From Clostridia bacterium (lineage in GTDB: Bacteria > Bacillota_E > SLMV01 > PUMD01), in the NCBI GenBank assembly GCA_003562655.1, contig PWUC01000238.1, positions 1 to 8,042 on the forward strand: a stretch of DNA of 8,042 nt, given 5' to 3'. Within the stretch, counting starts at the first letter, position 1. Every line of letters starts with the position of its first letter. Shown here piece after piece: positions 1 through 8,042 of this stretch. The notes under the pieces were generated by a model, which was not told the origin of the DNA, did no database searches, and saw nothing but the letters and a program-made list of their open reading frames with translations. The position numbers were made by a program, and so were the translations under genes.

Positions 1-39
1 CATCGGATTCCAGTAGCGATCCTTCAACAAACGAAACAT
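1..39 (-). CDS. 5' end of an unidentified gene leaving the window
   Basis: Only the first 13 codons are visible, reading MFRLLKDRYWNPM off the left edge. An ATG at 39-37 is preceded by a purine-rich stretch (GAGGAGAGAGGAG, around 49-61) that can serve as ribosome binding site, with the nearest GGAG about 10 bases from the ATG. The peptide is basic and aromatic, as seen before a first membrane helix or in a cytoplasmic N-terminus, but too little is present to name a family. The call rests on the start signal alone. A chance ORF is the alternative. Confidence 0.4.
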   Translation of the reverse strand, partial: MFRLLKDRYWNPM

Positions 40-300
40 TGCTGGATTACTCCTCTCTCCTCAACAATTGCGGAGCACAACCAGAAATGAACAGAAGGCC
101 CGATGTCAGGACCAAAACCGGCGCCAGATGCCAGCCAACATTCGCTCCCCTCTTTCGAGTCTGCCTTGTCGAGGATCTGCTGCACTTTCGGTGTTGCACA
201 AGGTTGGGTAACCGCCCTATATCCGGGACAAACGCTACTCCCTATCCCCCTTCTCCCTGATACATCCCCGTCCGAATCGGTTGGCTGGTATATGTGTCTG
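40..300. other. Intergenic stretch without a recognisable gene
   Basis: ORFs of 73-95 codons cross this stretch on both strands, but their translations are rich in Cys, Arg and Pro and resemble no family I know. No consensus sigma-A promoter, T-box element or tRNA could be seen on either strand. It is probably the leader of the gene that starts at 39 on the minus strand, so its 5' untranslated region may be here. Confidence 0.4.
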
Positions 301-525
301 TCACGCCGCACCGGAATGGATTACGACGACTGTCAGCAACAGCAGCAGGACACACAGGATGAAAACTAGGATCTGCACCACGACGGACCAACGAAAGCTC
401 TCTCTCAGGTTACTCAGGATCTGTATCATACCCGGGACACCCACAATCCTCGTCGCCCGAAAGAATGCAATAACAGCAAACAGTGTCATCAATGCCAACA
501 GCGGCCCGGCTCGCTGCACGATCAT
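301..525 (-). CDS. Possible small two-helix membrane protein
   Basis: From an ATG at 525 the frame gives 74 residues. There is one hydrophobic segment at about residues 8-22 (PLLALMTLFAVIAFF) and a second, very hydrophobic one at about 46-69, separated by a short polar loop with Arg residues. I do not recognise a family. The open frame continues upstream to 651, but that extra part (Pro-, His- and Arg-rich) is not convincing, and no ribosome binding site stands before the ATG at 525. It could be a real small membrane protein, a 3' fragment of a gene whose start was displaced by the neighbouring insertion sequence, or a chance frame. The two clean helices are the only positive evidence. Confidence 0.3.
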   Translation of the reverse strand: MIVQRAGPLLALMTLFAVIAFFRATRIVGVPGMIQILSNLRESFRWSVVVQILVFILCVLLLLLTVVVIHSGAA

Positions 526-674
526 GCGTAACGTTGTCAAGACCCTCTGCAGATCAATGCAGGGTAACGGCAAAGTCTGGTTGTGTTCAGGTAGAGCAGG
601 TCTTCGGGGAAGGCACTGGTGTTTTTCTCCGAGATGCGATAGACTGGCCACAGTAGATGATCTGGGGGGATTCG
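526..674. other. Left flank or 5' leader of the insertion-sequence remnant
   Basis: No gene of its own is seen. The left end of the insertion sequence should lie here, since the transposase starts at 675. The stretch at 542-564 forms an imperfect inverted repeat: ACCCT plus GCA pair with TGC plus AGGGT, with a CT bulge. It might be near a terminal repeat, but no matching inverted copy was found downstream of 2038, so the boundary stays open. Confidence 0.25.
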
Positions 675-1751
675 ATGCAGGCAGTCGACCTCAGTTCGCT
701 GGTGGTCAGGCCCATAAGGCCCGAGGAAGAAGAGGTCTGGAATCAGTTGATGTCGCGGCATCACTATCTGGGTTTCGACAGGCTGGTGGGCGAGTCTTTG
801 AAGTATGTCGCGTCGTTGCATGGGCAGGGGGTGGCCCTGGTAGGTTGGGGCACTTCTGCGTTGCAATGTGGTCCACGCGACAGATGGATCGGCTGGTCTC
901 GCGATCAGCAGTATCGGCGTCTGAGGTACGTGGTGAACAACCAGCGATTTCTGATCCTGCCTGGGATCCAGATCAAGAACCTCGCCTCAAAGACTCTCGC
1001 CATGAACACCAGGAGATTGCCTCTGGACTGGGAGGCAGTCTTCGGGCATCCGGTCGTTCTCGCGGAGACCTTCGTTGATCACCAGAGGTTTCGTGGCACC
1101 TGTTACCGGGCTGCTGGATGGAAGGCCCTGGGCAAGACGAGGGGCTTCGGCCGAAGTTCCGGCCAGTACTACCACCACGGACATCCCAAGACCATTCTTG
1201 TCCGTCCTCTCCGACCGGATGCCCGCAAGCCTCTGTCTGCTTTCTTCTTATCCCCCATTCTGAAAGGCGATGACCGATCAGTGGATCTGAACAAACTGTC
1301 GATCAGTGGGCCGGATGGTCTGTGGAAGCGCCTGTCCGAGCTCCGGGACCCGAGGAAGCGAAGAGGAATCCGTCACAGCCAGACCTCCATTTTGGCAGTG
1401 GCGGTATGTGCGGTTCTGTCCGGTGCCAAAAACTTCGTCGCCATTGGAGAATGGGCAGAAGAGCTGTCACAGAAACAGCTGCAGCGTCTGGGCTGCCGCT
1501 ATCATGAGGACAGGCGGGAGTTCATCCCTCCCAGTGAATCCACCATCCGGAGAATGCTGCAGTCCATCGATGCTCATGCCCTGGATGAAAAGATCGGCAC
1601 CTGGGTAGCCAGCCAGGCGGAAGGAGATGCCATCAGTGTGGATGGAAAGACCCTCAAAGGAGCCAGGGGACGCGATGGGAAGCCCCTACATCTGATGGCA
1701 GCTCTTCTTCACAAAAAAGGTGTGGTGCTCTCCCAACAAGAGAGAGGATGA
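675..1751 (+). pseudogene. Truncated ISAs1-family transposase with N-terminal DruA-like (DUF4338) domain
   Basis: The readable part is 358 codons from ATG 675, which has a run of six G five bases upstream; an in-frame ATG at 657 is an alternative. Residues about 29-178 match the DUF4338/DruA domain: RHHYLGF, a GWGTSAL...RDRWIGWS block, RFLILPGIQIKNLAS, LAETFVDHQRFRGTCYRAAGW, GKTRGFGR and a C-terminal VRPL. Residues about 213-310 resemble the DDE_Tnp_1-associated domain of ISAs1 transposases (SELRDPRKRRGIRHS, LAVAVCAVLSGAKNF, IGEW). The first catalytic Asp is D323 in SVDGKTLKGARG, followed by the usual HLMAAL...GVVLSQ strand. The frame then runs into ERG and a stop, where the family continues with a DEKSNEI-like block and the second catalytic Asp. 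The protein therefore lacks most of its DDE domain and should not transpose. Confidence 0.85.
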
Positions 1752-1765
1752 TTTTCGCCCCTCCG

Positions 1766-2038
1766 CACCCGCACACTCAAAGAGACAGGGGCCACGAACG
1801 AATCGTGACCCGGACGATCAGGACCAGCACCCTCCTCAATGACTCCTCGACTTCCCCCAGGGCAGGTATTCAGAATCGAAATGTCCACCACGACCTCAAC
1901 GGTGAAAACAGGTCGCACGACGTCGCCTCTGGCATCACCAACCTCACAACTGATGAAACGGATCCTAAGCGCCTTCTCAGGCTGGTACGGGGTCACTGGA
2001 ATAACTCCCTGTTCTGGGTACGCGACGTGACCTACTGA
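1766..2038 (+). pseudogene. Frameshifted C-terminal remnant of the same ISAs1 transposase
   Basis: A different frame from the 5' part reads HTQRDRGHERIVTRTIRTS, then TLLND. This corresponds to the HGR-E-R segment that precedes the last catalytic Glu region of ISAs1 transposases. The match moves through two other frames: LDFP at about 1845-1857, then PPGQVFRIE at about 1854-1880. It returns to the first frame for NVHHDLNGENRSHDVASGITNL and DPKRLLRLVRGHW, then NNSLFWVRDVTY and TGA. The family normally has a Glu-containing IEN after GHW; here two residues are missing, so the third catalytic acidic residue appears to be lost. Several small deletions explain the frame changes. The last 40 or so residues of the family (DEDRSQ... 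onward) are gone. Confidence 0.75.
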
Positions 2039-2051
2039 GGTAAGCCTGGGC

Positions 2052-2125
2052 TGGTAGGAGAGAGAGTGGATGGAGTTAGGTGGAGAAGGAGAGAGAGAGA
2101 GTGATGAAAGGGAGGAGGTAGAGAT
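2052..2125 (+). repeat. C-free purine-rich tract with GA repeats
   Basis: All 74 bases lack C, and T is sparse; the core at 2089-2101 is an alternating GA run. Such a tract is a low-complexity, mirror-like purine strand. It lies directly behind the truncated transposase end, so it may have arisen at, or helped cause, the breakpoint that removed the right end of the element. That link is inference. Confidence 0.6.
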
Positions 2126-2456
2126 CCTTCGGGGGCGTAGGCCTCCCCGTGGGCTCGCGATCAGCCTGTTCCGGCCGGCTGGATTCACAAACATGGCGGC
2201 TGCAATGAGGCGTCATGCATGGAAGCCGGATCGGGTGCTGGGCCTCGTGGGCCTGTAAAGGGCCTCAAAACCATGGCAGAATTCTCCCGGCGTGTGGATC
2301 ATCTCGCCGCGACTGGATCGCTTTCCATCGAGGAGTCCCCACAATGACCATCACACCCCGGCCGGGCGATTCCAGGGCCGTGGCCTCCATTGAGTGAAGC
2401 ACCACTGCAAAGGAAAAAAGAGCCTGCAGCGTTCGAAGTGTGCCCCCTTCCTCCCC

Positions 2457-2473
2457 TGATCGGGGCCCGATCA
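2457..2473. promoter_or_regulatory. 17-bp perfect palindrome, possible operator
   Basis: The sequence TGATCGGGGCCCGATCA has two perfect 8-base arms around a single central G. The one-base centre makes a transcribed hairpin with all pairs impossible, so a dimeric DNA-binding protein site is the more natural reading. It lies 116 bases upstream of the cyanophycinase start, a sensible place for an operator. The bound protein is unknown, and no promoter elements could be aligned with it. Confidence 0.35.
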
Positions 2474-2588
2474 TCGCAATGACCCGGGATCCACCAGCAG
2501 GGGCTGCCGTGCGGCTCAGGACCGGGAAGATTGCCCCTGGGCGGCTGTATGAGCCTGTCGCTTTATGCTCACCATAAGGAAGTCCAAT

Positions 2589-5238
<2,650 letters not shown>

Positions 5239-5257
5239 TCGCCAATTCTCCCCCGCA

Positions 5258-5644
5258 CTACCTTCCCATTTCCTGCCACACCTGCTTGATCTCCGCGATC
5301 TCCGTCAGGGCCCTGATCGCGTCTTTCTGCTCGACAGCAACATTCAACCTTACCATCCCCGCAGAGAAGCGGTTCACCTCGTCTCTCTCCAGGACCAGCT
5401 GCAGCCGCGAGCTGACCCGGGCCCAGGCCTTCTCCAGCTCCGGCAGGCGCTCCCTGGCCTGCTCCCATTCATCCTCACCGATCATCCTGGCCAGATCGTC
5501 CAGGTACCCCTCGACATCCTCCCCGTGTCCCAGGGGCCGCTTGATCCAGGGCACTGTGCTCAGGGAGACGTAAAAGAGAACCAGCACCAGGATGACCCCG
5601 ATGTAAAGCAGCCAGTTCCTCCATCCCAGGTCGACCCCCCGCAC
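5258..5644 (-). CDS. DUF4363 family membrane-anchored protein
   Basis: The 128-residue protein has a short N-terminal tail, one membrane helix at about residues 11-31 (LLYIGVILVLVLFYVSLSTV), and a soluble, strongly charged helical part to the end (ARMIGEDEWEQARERLPELEKAW..., AVEQKDAIRALTEIAEIKQVW). This is the build of DUF4363 proteins, whose function is not known. The start is GTG 5644, three bases after the DUF421 stop codon; the ribosome binding site (AAGGGG) is rather far upstream, so translation may be coupled to DUF421. The DUF421-DUF4363 pair is, as far as I know, common in Bacillota. The soluble part most likely faces outward, but topology is inferred only. Confidence 0.85.
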   Translation of the reverse strand: MRGVDLGWRNWLLYIGVILVLVLFYVSLSTVPWIKRPLGHGEDVEGYLDDLARMIGEDEWEQARERLPELEKAWARVSSRLQLVLERDEVNRFSAGMVRLNVAVEQKDAIRALTEIAEIKQVWQEMGR

Positions 5645-5647
5645 CGC

Positions 5648-6382
5648 TCAGCCCGGCCCCTTGTAGTCGCTGATGTCGATCGGTATGGTGAAACGGTCCC
5701 GGTACAGATCCACATACAGCTTGCCCTCGGAGTCAAGGGCGGCGAAGGCCACCTCTTCCATGCTCAGGTCCCTTGTGCTCAGCTGCGTCTCCAGCCAATC
5801 ACGGTCCAGGCGCAGCATGTGCAGGTTGTGCTCCATGATCTCTCCCTCGTAGATGAGCTCGGTGGCGAGCTGCTCCGCTCCCTTGGCCATGCCGATGTCC
5901 CGAGGAGTCAGGGGTCGCAGATCGGGCCACTTCTGTATGGAGAGATCTCCGTTGGTCTCAAGGATCGCCACCTTGAGGTCGGATACATCGAATACCCCCT
6001 TATTGCGGCAAAGACCGAGGATGTCATCGATCTCGTAGCGCATGATCCTGAGGTTGTTTTCGAGTATCTGTCCCTCGGCCACCACGACAGTCGGTTCGCC
6101 CTTGAGGATCTTCGCCGCCCAACGCCATTTGATCGTCACGTACTCCAGGACTGCGGCGAGGACGATCCACGTGACCAGGCCGATCCAGCCCGAGAGGGGC
6201 CGGATGTTCAAATCCACCGTCATCGAGGCCGTGATCGAGCCCACCGTGATTCCCACGATGTATTCGAAGTAGGTGAGTTGACTGATTTGTGTCTTGCCCA
6301 GGATGCGGGCCAGAATCAACAACGTCAGAAATGCTATGACCCCACGGAATACGACAGCTGGACCTTCTAGCAAACTTCCCAC
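5648..6382 (-). CDS. DUF421 (YetF-like) membrane protein
   Basis: The 244-residue protein has three membrane helices near the N-terminus (about 9-28, 39-56 and 64-84), with the family block ARILGKTQISQLTYFEYIVGI (25-45). A cytoplasmic-type soluble part follows, starting GEPTVVVAEGQI (95-106). That part contains two similar units, EGQILENNLRIMRYEIDD... (103-150) and EGEIMEHNLHMLRLDRDW... (179-224). DUF421 proteins of the YetF/YdfR group have been linked to spore or membrane stress in Bacillus, but their biochemical role is unclear. The GTG at 6382 gives the longest frame but has no ribosome binding site; the TTG at 6373, behind GGGGTGGG, may be the true start. It forms a tight operon with DUF4363; mgtE lies 184 bases upstream. 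Confidence 0.9.
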   Translation of the reverse strand: MGSLLEGPAVVFRGVIAFLTLLILARILGKTQISQLTYFEYIVGITVGSITASMTVDLNIRPLSGWIGLVTWIVLAAVLEYVTIKWRWAAKILKGEPTVVVAEGQILENNLRIMRYEIDDILGLCRNKGVFDVSDLKVAILETNGDLSIQKWPDLRPLTPRDIGMAKGAEQLATELIYEGEIMEHNLHMLRLDRDWLETQLSTRDLSMEEVAFAALDSEGKLYVDLYRDRFTIPIDISDYKGPG

Positions 6383-6566
6383 CCCATGGATGAGGATGCA
6401 CCACCTGTGCCATTGCTATTCTCCCGGCCATCCATCCAGGCCGGCTCGCCGCCCCAACGGCCCCTGTGCCGGTGGGCGCAGGTCCTCCACCACGGGGACA
6501 TCCCCACGGGCGATCCTCCCCTGTGAACGCCGGACCCGGAGGGGCCCTGGCCGGGCCACGAGGGAG

Positions 6567-7937
6567 CTAGAGGTGCTGCATGAGGACCCTGGCCAGGCTG
6601 AAGTAGATGAGAAGCCCGGTCACATCCTTGATCGTCGTGATCAGGGGGTCCGAACCCGCAGCCGGATCCCAGTTCAACTTTGCCAACACCCACGGTATGG
6701 CGAAGCCCACGATGGTGGCCAGGAGCACTGTCAGGGCCATGGATATGGAGACGACCAGACTGAGGGCGGCGTTTCGCTGCCAGGCATAGGCCATCAACGC
6801 AACGAGAAACCCGCTGATCGCCCCCAGGGAAAGGCCCACTCTCAACTCACTGAAGAAATAGGGAAAGAATCTCTCTCTGTCCACGTGTCCCAGGGCGAAG
6901 CCTCGAACGAAAATGGTCGATGACTGGGTACCGACATTCCCCCCCATGTCCATGATCACCGGGATGAAAAAGGCCAGTGCAACAACGGTCTCCAGGACCT
7001 TCTCAAAGGCGCCGATGACCCCTCCGGCGATCATGCCTCCGACCAGGGCAAGAACCAGCCAGGGGAGGCGGATGCGTATGATCGTGGCCAGATTGGAATG
7101 GATCAGGCGCGCACTGCGATATTCATCGCTGTCCTCGCCCCGTTCGAGGAGACCGGCCATCTTGAAGAGGTCTTCGGTGGACTCCTCCTCGATGACATCG
7201 ACAATGTCGTCGACGGTTATGATCCCCGAAAGCTTCCCGTCAGCATTGACGACCGGAACCGCGAGGAGATCATACTTGGCGATGATGTGAGCGACCTCTT
7301 CCTGGTCAACGGCCTCCTCCACCGCCACCACGTTCTCCTTCATCACACCGCTGACCGGCTCATCCCAGCCGGCGGCAAGGATCTCGCGCAGTGACATCAC
7401 CCCCACGGGCCGGCTGTCATCATCCGTCACGTATACGTAGTAGATGGTCTCTGCATCGTCGGCCCGCCTCTGTATGACCTCTATCGCCTCCTGAACCGTC
7501 AGGGACTGATCTATGCTGATGAACTCAGTGGTCATCAACCCGGCGGCACTGTCCAGGTCGAAGGCCAGGAGCCGGACAATCTGCTCCCGGTCCTCAAGCT
7601 GGGGCAGGATATCGCGAACCTCGTCATCACTCATCGTCCCCAGCAGGTCCACCACGTCATCAATGGGCATCTCGTTGAGAACGCTCCGGCTCTTCTCATC
7701 CGTCATGGCGGAAAAGGCCTCGATCTGCTCATCCTCATCCATATCACTGATGATGTCACTCAGGATCTGGGCGTCCAGTAGGCGGAACAGCTCCACTCTG
7801 ACGGGGGGCTCAAGACGGCTCAGGCATCGCCTGACGTCAAAACGGTGCATCTCCGAGAGGAGATCGTCCAGCCGTTCTGCGTCCTGCCGGCGGATGTACT
7901 TGAGCATCAGTATTATGATCGGACTGCTGAACTTCAC
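6567..7937 (-). CDS. mgtE: Magnesium transporter MgtE
   Basis: MgtE is a homodimeric Mg2+ channel of the inner membrane, gated by its own cytoplasmic Mg2+ sensor. The 456-residue length is typical. In order there are: the helical MgtE_N domain (about 10-130) with repeated acidic segments (SDMDEDEQIEAFSAM, MPIDDVVDLLG, MSDDEVRDILPQL); two CBS domains (about 131-190 and 195-252, the second ending GIITVDDIVDVIEEE); the linking plug helix; and five membrane helices (about 290-312, 317-340, 366-388, 392-418 and 430-453). The signature PVIMDMGGNVGTQSST (326-341) and the pore motif SDPLITTIKD (429-438) are intact. The start is GTG 7937, with AGGGGGG (7951-7945) seven bases upstream; the frame is open to 8039, but the family does not have the extra 34 residues. 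Mg2+ regulation is presumably at the protein level, as no M-box RNA is visible in the 105 bases upstream. Confidence 0.97.
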   Translation of the reverse strand: MKFSSPIIILMLKYIRRQDAERLDDLLSEMHRFDVRRCLSRLEPPVRVELFRLLDAQILSDIISDMDEDEQIEAFSAMTDEKSRSVLNEMPIDDVVDLLGTMSDDEVRDILPQLEDREQIVRLLAFDLDSAAGLMTTEFISIDQSLTVQEAIEVIQRRADDAETIYYVYVTDDDSRPVGVMSLREILAAGWDEPVSGVMKENVVAVEEAVDQEEVAHIIAKYDLLAVPVVNADGKLSGIITVDDIVDVIEEESTEDLFKMAGLLERGEDSDEYRSARLIHSNLATIIRIRLPWLVLALVGGMIAGGVIGAFEKVLETVVALAFFIPVIMDMGGNVGTQSSTIFVRGFALGHVDRERFFPYFFSELRVGLSLGAISGFLVALMAYAWQRNAALSLVVSISMALTVLLATIVGFAIPWVLAKLNWDPAAGSDPLITTIKDVTGLLIYFSLARVLMQHL

Positions 7938-8010
7938 GAGCTCACCCCCCTTCAAGTGAGTCTGCTCCTGAAGAGAACACGACAGGGGTTTCACCGCAGG
8001 CCGCAGCGAC

Positions 8011-8039
8011 CAGGTAGCATCTGGGAAGAGACCTGTCAA
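8011..8039 (-). promoter_or_regulatory. Possible mgtE promoter
   Basis: On the minus strand a perfect TTGACA (8039-8034) stands 17 bases from TACCTG (8016-8011), which is preceded by TG one base away (extended -10 type). The -10 box itself is poor, so this is only a candidate; the distance of about 75-100 bases to the mgtE start is suitable. Confidence 0.25.
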
Positions 8040-8042
8040 CGG

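Larger units (their letters stand above)
657..2038 (+). mobile_element. Decayed ISAs1-family insertion sequence remnant
   Basis: The element is defined by two pieces of one transposase in the same order and strand: an open 5' part (675-1751) and a frameshifted 3' part (about 1766-2038). Some 90 residues of the catalytic middle, and the last part of the C-terminus after the GHW...RDV block, are absent judging from the usual layout of ISAs1 transposases. Neither terminal inverted repeats nor a flanking target duplication could be identified, so the ends given are those of the coding remnants. The element can hardly be autonomous. Confidence 0.75.
2039..2588. other. Non-coding stretch between IS remnant and cyanophycinase gene
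   Basis: No protein family could be recognised in any frame. A long minus-strand frame (2265-2882) lies mostly opposite the cyanophycinase gene and its remainder has no recognisable domain. The stretch contains a C-free purine tract (2052-2125), a GC-rich inverted repeat CGGGG/CCCCG near 2130-2150 without a T-run, a short ORF with a good ribosome binding site (2344-2397) and a 17-bp palindrome (2457-2473). No convincing -35/-10 pair was found in front of the cyanophycinase gene. Confidence 0.5.

Noticed and set aside
40..300. T-box or other leader RNA on the minus strand
   Set aside because: A GAAAGAGGGGAGCGAATG stretch recalls part of a T-box, but the conserved TGGNACCGCG bulge is absent.
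281..1078. Plus-strand frame of 265 codons overlapping the transposase start
   Set aside because: The DruA-domain motifs lie in the other frame from 675; this one has no recognisable motif.
675..1751. Druantia anti-phage system
   Set aside because: Only a DruA-like domain is present, fused to a transposase remnant; no DruB-DruE genes or large helicase lie nearby.
1709..2194. Minus-strand frame of 161 codons over the IS 3' part
   Set aside because: It is antisense to the ISAs1 C-terminal remnant, and its Ser/Pro-rich N-terminal part is the complement of the purine tract.
2420..2450. tRNA-like T-arm (GTTCGAAG)
   Set aside because: The flanking bases do not pair into a T-stem and no acceptor or anticodon arm could be built.
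7938..8042. M-box Mg2+ riboswitch upstream of mgtE
   Set aside because: The conserved core of the M-box was not found in the available 105 bases; the rest of the leader may lie outside the window.

Overview
The window looks like chromosomal DNA of a GC-rich (roughly 58%) Gram-positive bacterium of the Bacillota, probably a clostridial or related lineage. The reasons are a DUF421 gene followed by a DUF4363 gene, strong purine-rich ribosome binding sites in front of GTG starts, and a pyrG leader of the type described in Bacillota. The assignment is an inference from gene content; no rRNA is present.

Left part (1-2588). This is a gene-poor, eroded zone. A gene starts at position 39 and leaves the window on the minus strand; only 13 codons are visible. 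A 74-codon minus-strand ORF at 301-525 encodes a possible two-helix membrane peptide. From 675 to 2038 lies a decayed insertion sequence of the ISAs1 type. Its transposase carries a DruA-like (DUF4338) domain at the N-terminus. The 5' part is open for 358 codons, stops just past the first catalytic Asp, and is followed by an out-of-frame, multiply frameshifted remnant of the C-terminal domain. Behind it come a 74-base tract without any C and about 460 bases with no recognisable gene, including a 17-bp palindrome.

Right part (2589-8042). This is an ordinary, well-packed housekeeping region. A plus-strand cyanophycinase gene (2589-3467) runs tail to tail into pyrG and overlaps its 3' end by 10 bp. 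On the minus strand, reading from the right edge, come mgtE (Mg2+ transporter), a DUF421 membrane protein, a DUF4363 membrane protein and pyrG (CTP synthase). DUF421 and DUF4363 are 3 bases apart and surely cotranscribed. pyrG has its own promoter in the gap after DUF4363.

The most interesting signal is that pyrG promoter region (5157-5238). A near-consensus sigma-A promoter is placed so that the transcript should start with GGGC. A terminator-like hairpin with a T-run follows only 8 bases later, all before the pyrG ribosome binding site. This is the layout of the Bacillus subtilis type CTP-sensing attenuator, in which slippage at the initial G run decides whether pyrG is transcribed. I found no CRISPR array, tRNA, rRNA or multi-gene defence system in the window.
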